Assembly (NCBI GenBank): GCA_041687475.1
Contig: JAWLBW010000136.1
Location: forward strand, 1-11,442
Source: JAWLBW01 sp041687475
Lineage (GTDB): Bacteria > J088 > JAWLBW01
Reading direction: 5' to 3'
Length of the DNA stretch: 11,442 nucleotides
Part shown: positions 1 to 8,981 of the stretch, one piece after another
Layout of the letters: the number at the start of each line of letters is the position of its first letter
Numbering within the stretch: the stretch's first letter is position 1
The notes under the pieces: model-generated
Databases searched by the model: none
Seen by the model: only the letters and a program-made list of their open reading frames with translations
Told to the model about the DNA's origin: nothing
Made by a program: the position numbers and the translations under genes

Positions 1-6
1 CGGAAT

Positions 7-24
7 TTCGCAATTAATTGCGAA
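7..24. promoter_or_regulatory. Perfect 18-bp palindrome, possible operator
   Basis: TTCGCAATTAATTGCGAA reads the same on both strands, with no mismatch and no spacer. An AT-rich symmetric core inside GC-rich DNA, lying outside any gene I can support, is what a dimeric transcription factor site looks like. It may serve a gene beyond the left edge, because the nearest gene in the window ends here rather than starts. The symmetry is directly visible; the operator role is inferred. A short cruciform or hairpin role is possible, but there is no loop. Confidence 0.5.
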
Positions 25-47
25 GTGCCGCCAACTGCCTGAAATTA

Positions 48-64
48 CGAAACTCTGTGTTTCG
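48..64. repeat. Inverted repeat, 6-bp arms with 5-nt spacer
   Basis: CGAAAC and GTTTCG are perfect arms around TCTGT. Immediately next to it, bases 66-81 form another small hairpin (CGTCA, six-base loop, TGACG). Both lie downstream of the VOC pair on the minus strand, so they could be a weak transcript end, but no clear T-run follows on that strand. They could also be a second binding site beside the palindrome at 7-24. Confidence 0.35.
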
Positions 65-137
65 GCGTCATCCCCCTGACGGGTTGTAGACGATGCCTCC
101 GGTGCTTCCTGGCGCGACCGGTGGCGCTTTCGTGCCG

Positions 138-566
138 TCAGGAGGCGGGCTGGCCGGCTGCGGCTTTCTCGTCCATCCACATGACTTCCCAGTGGTGGCC
201 GTCGGGGTCGTAGAAACTCCACCCGTACATGAAGCCGTGGTCCTGGGCGTCCATGGCGTGGCTTCCCCCCGAGGCGACGGCCTTCTGCACCAGCCGGTCG
301 ACCTCTTCACGACTTTCGCATGAGAGGGCGAGCAAGGCTTCGGTGTGGGTCTTCGTGTCGCAGATGTCGTTCTTCATGAATCCCTTGAAGAACGGTTCGG
401 TCAGCAGCATGGCGAAGGCCACGTCGCTGATGATCATGCAGGCGGCCTTCTCGTCGGTGAACTGGGGATTGAAGGTGAAGCCCAGCTTTCCGAAGAAATC
501 CATCGACCGCTTGAGATCCTTGACCGGAAGGTTGATGAAAACCATCCGTTGGTTTTTCTTGTCCAT
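138..566 (-). CDS. VOC-fold (glyoxalase/bleomycin resistance-like) protein
   Basis: A 142-residue protein of the vicinal oxygen chelate superfamily. It shows the paired beta-alpha-beta-beta-beta pattern: an N-terminal strand with INLPVKDLKRSMDFFGKLGF (residues 11-30) and the closing DPDGHHWEVMW (120-130), which carries the His and the Glu127 usually used as metal ligands. Members are cytoplasmic and include lyases, dioxygenases and drug-binding proteins, so the substrate cannot be named. The length is usual for a two-module VOC protein. The start is supported by GGGAA (573-577) 6 nt upstream. It lies 17-18 nt behind the stop of the other VOC gene and is probably co-transcribed with it. Family call firm; function unknown. 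Confidence 0.85.
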   Translation of the reverse strand: MDKKNQRMVFINLPVKDLKRSMDFFGKLGFTFNPQFTDEKAACMIISDVAFAMLLTEPFFKGFMKNDICDTKTHTEALLALSCESREEVDRLVQKAVASGGSHAMDAQDHGFMYGWSFYDPDGHHWEVMWMDEKAAAGQPAS

Positions 567-584
567 CGTTTATTCCCTTTCCAC

Positions 585-1013
585 CTATTCAGTTTTGAGC
601 GCGGCGACAAACATCCAGTGTATGCCTACAGCATCGACGAGCGCTGCGAATCGGTCGCCCCAGAAGGCGTCGTGCGGGGGCATGGTAACAGTTCCACCTT
701 CGGCAAGCGCCTTGAAGCTGCGCTCCATGTCGTCGAGCGCGTCGAACTCCAATGTGATTTCGACCTGCGCGCTCTCACGCCCCGGTTCGTCGACCGGCCT
801 GTCGCTGAGCATGAGTTTGGCCTTGCCGATGGTGAGCGTGGCGTGCATGATCCGGTCGGCATTTTCGGGCGTCGCCATGTCTGAGCCGGGCGGCATGTCG
901 CGGTAGTGCATTTTTCCTTCGACGCTTGCCCCCAGGGCACGTTCGTACAGGGCGATGGCCTTCTCGGCCGCTCCATTGAAAAAGAGGTAGGGCGTAATGG
1001 CGGTTACCGGCAT
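585..1013 (-). CDS. PhnB/YjdN-like VOC-family protein
   Basis: A 142-residue VOC protein of the PhnB/YjdN-like branch (often named 3-demethylubiquinone-9 3-methyltransferase-like, a misleading name). Hallmarks: ITPYLFFNGAAEKAIALYERALGA at the N-terminus (residues 6-29), RIMHATLTIGKAKLMLSD in the middle (54-71), and a C-terminal MPPHDAFWGDRFAALVDAVG block followed by IHWM (111-134). The family fold is known; the reaction is not, and no catalytic role should be read from the old name. GGGAG (1021-1025) lies 7 nt before the ATG and fixes the start. It is the first gene of a two-gene unit with the VOC gene at 138-566. The two proteins differ too much to be a recent duplication. Confidence 0.85.
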   Translation of the reverse strand: MPVTAITPYLFFNGAAEKAIALYERALGASVEGKMHYRDMPPGSDMATPENADRIMHATLTIGKAKLMLSDRPVDEPGRESAQVEITLEFDALDDMERSFKALAEGGTVTMPPHDAFWGDRFAALVDAVGIHWMFVAALKTE

Positions 1014-1053
1014 GTGCGTACTCCCGAATGTGCGTGTTCGGCATCCATTAAAG

Positions 1054-1066
1054 CCGAATCTCGGCG
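1054..1066. promoter_or_regulatory. Small inverted repeat upstream of the VOC pair
   Basis: GCCGA and TCGGC are perfect 5-bp arms around a 3-base centre. On the minus strand TTTAAT, a 4/6 match to a -10 box, follows directly and lies about 35 nt before the VOC start at 1013. The T-rich stretch on the minus strand precedes the hairpin, so it is not a terminator for that strand. A site overlapping the VOC promoter is the likeliest reading, but the arms are short and the -35 is poor. Confidence 0.25.
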
Positions 1067-1276
1067 AAAAAATCAGTGGGGCCGGCCGGAAAAAATTCTC
1101 CCGCGGGAAGCAGGCGCACTTTCATGTCGGGGCATAATCGGTATCAGGCATGAAGCTGTGCGCAGATGGTCGCTGAATACGGTCGCCCGGGCCAAGCTGA
1201 CTGCATGATCAGGCAGAAGCGGGTTTTCTCGCCTGAACGGGTAAAGTTGGGAAAAGAGCTGCGGCAAAACCGGTCG

Positions 1277-1756
1277 ATGCCGATGAAGCTGCGCCGTGCG
1301 GCACTGGGACTCGATCTTGCCGCTACCGGCGTTCTGGGTATCATCAGTCTTTACCAGACCGGTCTTGTCAGGCATTTGCCCGACCCCCCGTTGCGCCGGT
1401 TCCGGGCCGATGCCGTAAGCGCGACCGGCGAGGGTTACCTGTTTCAGATTCCCGACGCGCTGCTGGGCATGACAAGCTATCTCGTTACGGCGAGCCTGGT
1501 TTTCGCGGGGCCCCCGGAACGTGCGCGAACGCATTGGTACTGGCCCGCCGCCGCCATGGCCAAGAGCCTTTTCGATGCTGCGTACAGTGTGCGCCTGGCC
1601 CTCATTCAACACCGCGACCTTCGACTCTACTGCGCCTACTGCCTGACCACCACGGCCCTGTCTCTTGCTGTGGTTCCGCTGACCGCGCCCGAAGGGGCAC
1701 GGGCGATTCGAAAGGCCTATCGAGGCGAAGCCGAAGCACGGGCGCCCATGCCTTGA
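1277..1756 (+). CDS. VKOR-like four-helix membrane protein lacking the loop cysteines
   Basis: A 159-residue inner-membrane protein with four predicted helices (about 7-30, 57-77, 88-112, 117-136). The fourth opens with CAYC (119-122), the CxxC active site of vitamin K epoxide reductase-type enzymes, which pass electrons between quinones and thiol oxidation. IPDALLG (58-64) matches the family's segment at the start of helix 2. In canonical VKORs the loop between helices 1 and 2 carries two cysteines that shuttle electrons; aligned by eye, these are Ala44 and about Asp36. The only cysteines are 119 and 122, and no fused thioredoxin domain is present. The frame is open back to ATGs at 1205 and 1166, but no start has a clear Shine-Dalgarno; 1277 places the helix near the N-terminus. 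CATAAT at 1133-1138 could be a -10, which would favour a longer start. Family call by motif; function uncertain. Confidence 0.6.
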   Translation: MPMKLRRAALGLDLAATGVLGIISLYQTGLVRHLPDPPLRRFRADAVSATGEGYLFQIPDALLGMTSYLVTASLVFAGPPERARTHWYWPAAAMAKSLFDAAYSVRLALIQHRDLRLYCAYCLTTTALSLAVVPLTAPEGARAIRKAYRGEAEARAPMP

Positions 1757-1958
1757 CGAGCCGGGCGAGGGAGCGATCATGGAGCGTTTCGTCAAGACTC
1801 CGACGCGGCCGAACCCCGCACCCCGATACTGGTCAGTTAAGTAAGATGTTGTGAAAATACCGGTTTCCTTCTTTCTGTTCCCGCCATCATTTTGCGACAA
1901 TGGATGTAAACGGGCTCCTTCCCCTTCGGGTAATTCCGAGTGTCCCTGTTGTTGACCA
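1757..1958. other. Intergenic leader upstream of the histidine kinase
   Basis: About 200 bp between the VKOR-like gene and the kinase. It is more AT-rich than its surroundings from 1830 on. I see no convincing -35/-10 pair and no terminator hairpin. A 20-codon open frame (ATG at 1900, TGA at 1960-1962) overlaps the kinase GTG by two bases in a GTGA junction; it has no Shine-Dalgarno and may be chance. Confidence 0.4.
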
Positions 1959-3881
1959 GTGAAAATTCAGGCGTTACATAAAATGAATGGATTCAAACCG
2001 GTAACACCTTCGGACGAGCGCTACCGGCTGACCTTTCAGCGGGCGGCTGTGGGGCTTGCCCACGTTGGTCTCGACGGTCGCTGGCTCGCGGTCAACGACG
2101 CGTATTGTCGTATTCTCGGTTACGACCTTGACGAACTCAGTTCGCTGACTTTCCAGGACATTACACATCCCGACGATGTCTCTAAGGACGTCGAGATTTC
2201 GAAGCAGCTGCTTGCCGGTGAAATCGACTCCTATGTCATGGAGAAGCGATACATTCGGAAAGACGGCGGTCTTGTCTGGGTCGAGCTGCATGCTTCCATT
2301 GTTCGCCGCGACAACGGCGAACCCGACTTCTTCATCGCCAGCGTCGTTGATCTGACCGAGCGAAAAACGGTGGAAGCAGCCTTGGTGCGCAGCCAGGAGC
2401 TGTTCGAGAAGATGACCCGCGCTGCCGAGGTGGGCACCTGGGAGTGGGATCTGCTGACCGGCGAATTCAGATGGTCGGCGGCATCGGCGTTGATGTTCGG
2501 AATGGATGCAGATGACATCGTCGTGTCGGCCGACCAGGCGTTTGCCCCGATTCACCCCGATGATGTCGAAGAGGTAAAGAGCCGGCTTGAAACAGCGTTG
2601 AAGCAAAAGAGCGATTACGACTGTGAATTCAGGGTCATTCGAGCCGACGGTGTCGAACGGTGGGTCATCGGCAGGGGTACGGGCCTTTACGACGAGACCG
2701 GTCGACCTGTAAGCTTTGTGGGCATCAATGTCGACATTACCGAGCGTAAGCGTATGGAAGAGCAGCTCAGGCTGCGCGAACAGGAGCTTTCGACCCTGGC
2801 CGATACCATTCCCCAACTCGCGTGGATGGCCGATTCACAGGGGAATGTTTTCTGGTACAACCGGCGTTGGTATGCGTACACCGGTTCAACGCCCGAAGAG
2901 TCACTGGGCGGGGGCTGGAAAAAATTTCACCACCCTGAACATCTTGAACGAGCGGCCGAGCGGTATGGCGAAGCGATTCGTAGCGGCCAACCCTGGGAAG
3001 ACCTCTTTCCCCTGCGCGGGAAAGCGGGCGAATGGCGATGGTTTCTTTCCCGCGCACAACCCATTCACGACGAACAGGGCAAGGTAGTTCGGTGGTTCGG
3101 CACCAACACCGATATCACCGATGAGCTCGAGGCGCGGAAAAAGGTCGAAGCGGCCGTCACCGTCAGGGATGAGTTCATTTCGATTGCATCGCACGAATTG
3201 CGTACCCCGCTTTCTTCGATCGTGCTTCAGATAGATGGCCTGCAGCGCCGCATCGGTCGCCTGAAAGAGGGTGAAACGATTGACCGTGAACGGCTCGAGC
3301 GTATTCTCGGCGTTTCTCAGCGCCAGGTTCACAGGCTGGCCCATCTCGTCGACGACATGCTTGATGTTTCACGCCTGACGACCGGCCGGCTGACGCTCGA
3401 CAGAGAAGAATTCAGTCTGTTGGAACTCGCGCGCGACGTGGGGGCGCGCGTGAAGGCGCAGTTGCGGGCCGAGCAACGAACGCTTCGCCTGCATGGTTCA
3501 GAGGCGGTCGTGGGGCAATGGGATCGTTTCCGGCTCGAACAGGTGCTGCTCAATCTTCTTACCAACGCAATCAAGTATGCGCCGGGTAGCCTTATCGACG
3601 TAACCGTGCGCGCCGAACGGCAATCGGCCGTTCTGTCGGTGCGCGACTACGGTCCCGGTGTACACCCCGACGCGCAGGCGCGAATCTTCGGTCGGTTCGA
3701 ACGCGCCACGTCGTCATCAGAGGTCAGCGGGTTGGGGCTGGGGTTGTTCATCGCCAACGAGATTGTACGCATGCATGGCGGTTCGCTGCGCATTGCGAGT
3801 GAACCGGGCAAGGGGGCCGAATTTATCGTCGAATTGCCGCTTTCGGCGCCGGAAGAGGAACCGGCCGACGACAACCGGTAA
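1959..3881 (+). CDS. Soluble hybrid-free histidine kinase with three PAS domains
   Basis: A 640-residue sensor kinase. Three PAS/PAC units follow one another (about 20-137, 145-264, 271-390), the first two ending in DLTERK and DITERK and the third in DITDEL. The second has the WEWDLLTGEFRWS start of PAS_3-type domains, the third NVFWYNRRWYAYTG. The HisKA domain has SHELRTPLSS with phospho-acceptor His412; the ATPase has the N box around N532-N536, DYGPG (563-567) and GLGLG (591-595). All catalytic motifs are intact. No transmembrane segment or receiver domain is seen, so it should sense a cytoplasmic signal or bound cofactor and phosphorylate a separate regulator, none of which is adjacent. 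No haem or flavin motif (such as the NCRFL of LOV domains) is visible. The start is GTG; an ATG at 1983 is the alternative, and neither has a good Shine-Dalgarno. Confidence 0.93.
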   Translation: MKIQALHKMNGFKPVTPSDERYRLTFQRAAVGLAHVGLDGRWLAVNDAYCRILGYDLDELSSLTFQDITHPDDVSKDVEISKQLLAGEIDSYVMEKRYIRKDGGLVWVELHASIVRRDNGEPDFFIASVVDLTERKTVEAALVRSQELFEKMTRAAEVGTWEWDLLTGEFRWSAASALMFGMDADDIVVSADQAFAPIHPDDVEEVKSRLETALKQKSDYDCEFRVIRADGVERWVIGRGTGLYDETGRPVSFVGINVDITERKRMEEQLRLREQELSTLADTIPQLAWMADSQGNVFWYNRRWYAYTGSTPEESLGGGWKKFHHPEHLERAAERYGEAIRSGQPWEDLFPLRGKAGEWRWFLSRAQPIHDEQGKVVRWFGTNTDITDELEARKKVEAAVTVRDEFISIASHELRTPLSSIVLQIDGLQRRIGRLKEGETIDRERLERILGVSQRQVHRLAHLVDDMLDVSRLTTGRLTLDREEFSLLELARDVGARVKAQLRAEQRTLRLHGSEAVVGQWDRFRLEQVLLNLLTNAIKYAPGSLIDVTVRAERQSAVLSVRDYGPGVHPDAQARIFGRFERATSSSEVSGLGLGLFIANEIVRMHGGSLRIASEPGKGAEFIVELPLSAPEEEPADDNR

Positions 3882-3909
3882 CCGATTACGCCAGCCGGCA
3901 ACCCTTGAT

Positions 3910-3939
3910 TTGGCGACGCCCTGAGCTGCCTGCTACGCT
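3910..3939 (+). promoter_or_regulatory. Possible promoter of the 3992 membrane-protein gene
   Basis: TTGGCG (3910-3915), an 18-bp spacer and TACGCT (3934-3939) preceded by TGC, an extended -10 arrangement. Matches to consensus are partial (4/6 and 3/6). If used, it would make the downstream gene and the pirin a unit separate from the kinase, with a leader of about 45 nt. Confidence 0.25.
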
Positions 3940-3991
3940 GTTCTTCGCACGTGTGTTGCGTGCCTGCTTGCGGGTGGCTACCTTGGCGAAG

Positions 3992-4579
3992 ATGAAGAAA
4001 ACGGGCAACCGCTACCGGGTCGAAGGTGGTCGCTGGTGCATCGACATTCGGCTGCGCAGTGCGCGGCAGCTTTTCGACGGTCGCGATCCGGCGCCGTTTC
4101 GCGACCGCGATCTCGACGACAAGGCGGTCGAGTACCTGATTGAGGCCTCCAAGGAAATTCCCCGGAGAGAAGACCTGGGTATCGTGCTTCACCTGCAGGA
4201 GGGGCCCGATGCCCTTCTGACTCGCAGCGTACTGCTCGAGGCCGTTCGCGGACATTTTACCTACCTGCTTGCGCAGAATGAGCGCATCATTCGCGAGCAT
4301 GTGAAGCGGGCGCAGCTCTTTCTCGCCATCGGCCTCAGCGTGTTGGTCGCCTTTCTGACCCTCGCCGAAATGACCCTGCGGTTGCCCGAGGGAACTCTGC
4401 AGCAGGTACTGCGCGAGGGGCTCATCATTACGGGCTGGGTTGCCATGTGGCGCCCGCTCGAAGCCCTTCTTTACGACTGGTGGCCCTACGTCGACCGACG
4501 CCGGCTATTCCGCCGGATTCTCGCCGCTGAACTTGACGTGCGCGTGGTCGAAACCCCTGCGGCATCCTTACCGGTGTAA
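3992..4579 (+). CDS. Conserved-looking two-helix membrane protein, function unknown
   Basis: A 195-residue protein. The N-terminal cytoplasmic-looking part contains IDIRLRSARQLFDGRDPAPF then RDRDLDDKAVEYLI (residues 17-50). I recall this LRS-RQLF--DP-PF-ERDLD style of motif from uncharacterised bacterial proteins, but I cannot name a family. Two hydrophobic helices follow (about 107-126 and 141-160), joined by a short loop, then an aromatic YDWWPYVDRRRLFRRIL tail (161-177). The frame is open back to a TTG at 3905, but the ATG at 3992 is preferred because the added segment shows no Shine-Dalgarno and no resemblance to the motif. It sits 110 bp after the kinase and 44 bp before the pirin, all on one strand. 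No catalytic residue pattern is evident. Confidence 0.7.
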   Translation: MKKTGNRYRVEGGRWCIDIRLRSARQLFDGRDPAPFRDRDLDDKAVEYLIEASKEIPRREDLGIVLHLQEGPDALLTRSVLLEAVRGHFTYLLAQNERIIREHVKRAQLFLAIGLSVLVAFLTLAEMTLRLPEGTLQQVLREGLIITGWVAMWRPLEALLYDWWPYVDRRRLFRRILAAELDVRVVETPAASLPV

Positions 4580-4623
4580 GACGGGGCGCGCCTTCTCACG
4601 CCTCGAATTTCAGCAGGTAGAGA

Positions 4624-5565
4624 ATGGATCGTAGTACTTTCAGCGTCGACGGTAAACCCATGAGCGAATCTGAGATCGATATCGTCATTGAAGGGCGCCG
4701 GCGCAGCCTTGCCGGTTTTCCGGTTCGCCGCGTGCTGCCGTTCACCCGCCGTCGCATGGTCGGCCCGTTTGTCTTCCTCGACGAAATGGGGCCGCATGTT
4801 CTCGCGCCGGGTCAAGGGCTCGACGTGGCGCCGCACCCCCACATCGGCCTTTCGACCCTTACCTATCTGTTTTCGGGCGAGCTGCTGCACCGCGACAGCC
4901 TGGGCACCGTTCAAAGCATCAGGCCGGGTGAAGTCAACTGGATGACGGCCGGAAGCGGTATCGTGCATTCGGAGCGTACCCCGCCGGCCTTGCGTGCGCA
5001 GGGGCACGAGCTCTTCGGGGTGCAGGCGTGGGTTGCGCTTCCCCGCGAAGAAGAAACCCGGGCACCGTCCTTCCAGCACTTTGGTGAAGGCGCCATTCCC
5101 CACATCCGGCAAGATGGTGTCGAAATACGGCTGCTGCTGGGGGAAATCGAGGCTGCCTGCTCGCCGGTGCCGTCCTATTCACCTGCGGTGTACGCAGACG
5201 TCACGCTCGCTCGCCTGCGTGGAATGGCTCTACCCGAACGATACGAGGAAATCGCCGTGTACGTGGTCGGGGGCGAATTGCTGGACGAAAACGGAACCAC
5301 GTATGGCCAGGGAAATCTCGTCGTTTTCGGATCGCCCGGGCAGACCATACGGGCGGGAATGTCGGGCCCGCTGCGCGCACTCATTCTCGGAGGCGACCGG
5401 CTCGAGGGAAAGCGTTATATCGACTGGAATTTCGTCAACAGCTCGAAGGAGCGCATTGCGCGGGCCAGGGCCGACTGGGCATCGCAGCGCTTTCCACCCG
5501 TACCCGGCGAGACGGAATTCATTCCCCTCCCCAAGGGCCTGTCGCCGGTGGTCGACTATCCCTGA
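4624..5565 (+). CDS. Pirin family protein (cupin-fold)
   Basis: A 313-residue bicupin of the pirin family, about the usual length. The N-terminal cupin holds the Fe-binding set: His71 and His73 in HPHIGLSTLTYL, and His115 and Glu117 in the IVHSER segment, matching the His/His/His/Glu ligands of human pirin. FLDEMGP (51-57) is another family hallmark. The C-terminal cupin follows from about residue 190. Some bacterial pirins cleave quercetin and others bind partner enzymes or regulators, so the activity here is open; the intact metal site permits a dioxygenase role. AGG lies 6 nt before the ATG; a second ATG at 4660 is the alternative start. Downstream it converges on gyrB. Confidence 0.93.
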   Translation: MDRSTFSVDGKPMSESEIDIVIEGRRRSLAGFPVRRVLPFTRRRMVGPFVFLDEMGPHVLAPGQGLDVAPHPHIGLSTLTYLFSGELLHRDSLGTVQSIRPGEVNWMTAGSGIVHSERTPPALRAQGHELFGVQAWVALPREEETRAPSFQHFGEGAIPHIRQDGVEIRLLLGEIEAACSPVPSYSPAVYADVTLARLRGMALPERYEEIAVYVVGGELLDENGTTYGQGNLVVFGSPGQTIRAGMSGPLRALILGGDRLEGKRYIDWNFVNSSKERIARARADWASQRFPPVPGETEFIPLPKGLSPVVDYP

Positions 5566-5570
5566 GCGGA

Positions 5571-5610
5571 AATCCGTAATCCCCAATTATCCCCAATCCG
5601 TAATCCATAA
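5571..5610. repeat. Degenerate 7-bp tandem repeat (unit AATCCNN)
   Basis: Five imperfect units, reading AATCCGT, AATCCCC, AATTATCCCC, AATCCGT, AATCCAT. The 12-mer AATCCGTAATCC occurs exactly twice (5571-5582 and 5595-5606). It lies in the noncoding gap between pirin and gyrB, just past the pirin stop. Heptameric repeats of this sort (GGATTNN on the other strand) are scattered in intergenic DNA of some genomes and give spurious peptides of the GLRI--- type; that link is from memory. Confidence 0.6.
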
Positions 5611-5665
5611 GCCGGCATAACGGGACTTACTTGGTTCCGGACGGACGGAAATCTGCGCGCAAAGA

Positions 5666-5699
5666 AAAAGGGGAAACCGGTAAGCCGGCTTCCCCCTTT
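5666..5699 (-). terminator. Rho-independent terminator of gyrB
   Basis: A 15-position stem with two mismatches around a TAAG loop (5681-5684): CCGG/CCGG nearest the loop, then A-T and G-C pairs outward. Read on the minus strand it is followed by TTTTT-C-TTT, so it suits gyrB, which ends 24 nt before it. On the plus strand only TTT follows, so it would be a weak terminator for the pirin transcript. Confidence 0.75.
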
Positions 5700-5700
5700 G

Positions 5701-5720
5701 CGATCTGCGATCTGCGATCT
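5701..5720. repeat. 7-bp tandem repeat CGATCTG, nearly three copies
   Basis: Two full units plus CGATCT, without mismatch, placed between the gyrB stop codon (5723-5725) and the terminator stem. The unit differs from the AATCCNN array at 5571-5610, but the period of seven is the same. Confidence 0.6.
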
Positions 5721-5722
5721 CT

Positions 5723-8149
<2,427 letters not shown>

Positions 8150-8189
8150 GAAAAGAAACCTGTTTCGCGGTTTACAGAATAAGCGTTAA

Positions 8190-8218
8190 AGTATACCACA
8201 CCCACAGGCGTAAGTAAA
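8190..8218 (-). promoter_or_regulatory. Predicted sigma-70-type gyrB promoter
   Basis: On the minus strand: TTTACT (8218-8213), a 17-bp spacer, then TATACT (8195-8190), 5/6 to consensus and preceded by TGG, an extended -10. The start would fall near 8183, giving a leader of roughly 33 nt. This is the best -35/-10 pair in the window. Confidence 0.65.
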
Positions 8219-8308
8219 ACTGAAAGCAATGTCATTTCAAGGGGTTATTGAGGCCGTTTGCGGTGGCGGCGGGCGGCGTTCGCCGCACCTGCGAGCCTGG
8301 GAAGGTTC

Positions 8309-8833
8309 TCAGGGGCGGGGGGCGTCGACGGCCTGATGCCTGGGCAGCTTGAGAACGAGTTCGATGCGCAGTTCGTCGCCGGGGGCGTTCAAGGCCGCGG
8401 GAAACAGGCGCAGGGTAACGTAGTTTCGTTTCAGACGCGGGGCGTATTCGGTGTAGAAAACGAGCTCCAGCTCCTGGCCGCTCATACCCGACGTGGGCGT
8501 GGCCAGCCACCAGGCATCTTCGGTGTAGGTGGTAAAGGCCAGGGCGGTCGGGCCGTCGACCTTGATTCTGGCGCGCAGCACCTCGCCATGGGTACCCCGA
8601 ACGGTGAGTCGCGAGGGCACGAAATGCGAGCGCCCGGCAGGAGCTTCGGTCTGCCCCCGGCGCCCCTTGCGCCACGCATACCAGGCGACCGCAAGCCCCA
8701 GCAGAAGAAAGGTAAGTACGGAGAATACCAGGGGCGCGGCAATGGAGAACAGGCCCGGAACCTGTTCACCGCTCTCGGTTGCCGCCGCAGCCTGGGCGGT
8801 AAGGGCCAACCATGTGGGCAACGCCGCGCTCAT
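8309..8833 (-). CDS. Single-pass membrane protein, function unknown
   Basis: A 174-residue protein from the ATG at 8833. After a short alanine-rich N-terminus it has one strong helix (about residues 31-54, ending in AWYAWRKGRR, basic, so the C-terminal part is probably cytoplasmic). The remaining 110 residues alternate hydrophobic and polar residues like a beta-sandwich (for example LELVFYTEYAPRLKRNYVTL, about 122-141). I do not recognise a family and see no catalytic motif; the RxxxR and DxSxxG signature of PilZ domains is absent. The frame continues upstream to 9007, but that part is arginine-rich, lacks family character and overlaps the divergent gene. TATAAT lies 7 nt before 8833; the ATG at 8842 would overlap that box. 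The 159 bp to gyrB contain the gyrB promoter, so the two are separate units. Confidence 0.6.
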   Translation of the reverse strand: MSAALPTWLALTAQAAAATESGEQVPGLFSIAAPLVFSVLTFLLLGLAVAWYAWRKGRRGQTEAPAGRSHFVPSRLTVRGTHGEVLRARIKVDGPTALAFTTYTEDAWWLATPTSGMSGQELELVFYTEYAPRLKRNYVTLRLFPAALNAPGDELRIELVLKLPRHQAVDAPRP

Positions 8834-8840
8834 ATTCCCC

Positions 8841-8846
8841 ATTATA
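8841..8846 (-). promoter_or_regulatory. Consensus -10 box, leaderless-type spacing
   Basis: TATAAT on the minus strand (perfect -10) followed by GGGGAAT and then the ATG at 8833, so the predicted transcript would start at or next to the start codon. The best -35 at 17 bp is a poor TTCAAC. The GGGGA between box and ATG is too close to serve as a Shine-Dalgarno. Confidence 0.45.
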
Positions 8847-8969
8847 GGTTGTTCTCGACCCGGGTTGAACCCTGCGCCCACGAAAAACAAACGCCGACGG
8901 CGTCGGCCGTCGACCGGTGTGCACGTACGAGGCAGGGGCGTGACGGCGGGCACGCACGATCGTTCGCGG

Positions 8970-8975
8970 TAGAAT
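8970..8975 (+). promoter_or_regulatory. -10-like box, leaderless-type spacing, SirB1-family gene
   Basis: TAGAAT ends 6 nt before the ATG at 8982 (GAAGAG in between). No -35 is seen at 16-19 bp upstream; the 8-bp palindrome ACGATCGT lies about 8 bp upstream instead. GGTAGA itself could alternatively act as a weak Shine-Dalgarno. Confidence 0.4.
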
Positions 8976-8981
8976 GAAGAG

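Noticed and set aside
1073..1900. A 275-codon minus-strand frame opposite the VKOR-like gene
   Set aside because: The product is Arg/Gly-rich with no domain, whereas the plus strand gives four clean membrane helices and a CxxC motif.
1974..2816. A 280-codon minus-strand frame inside the histidine kinase
   Set aside because: It lies entirely opposite intact PAS domains and shows no family features.
8269..8284. GC-rich hairpin GCGGC-GTTC-GCCGC as a terminator for the gene at 8309
   Set aside because: Only a 5-6 bp stem and no T-run on the minus strand.
8258..8977. A 239-codon plus-strand frame opposite the unknown membrane protein
   Set aside because: No start signal, and a Gly/Arg-rich composition; the minus-strand frame has a good helix and a consensus -10 at its start.
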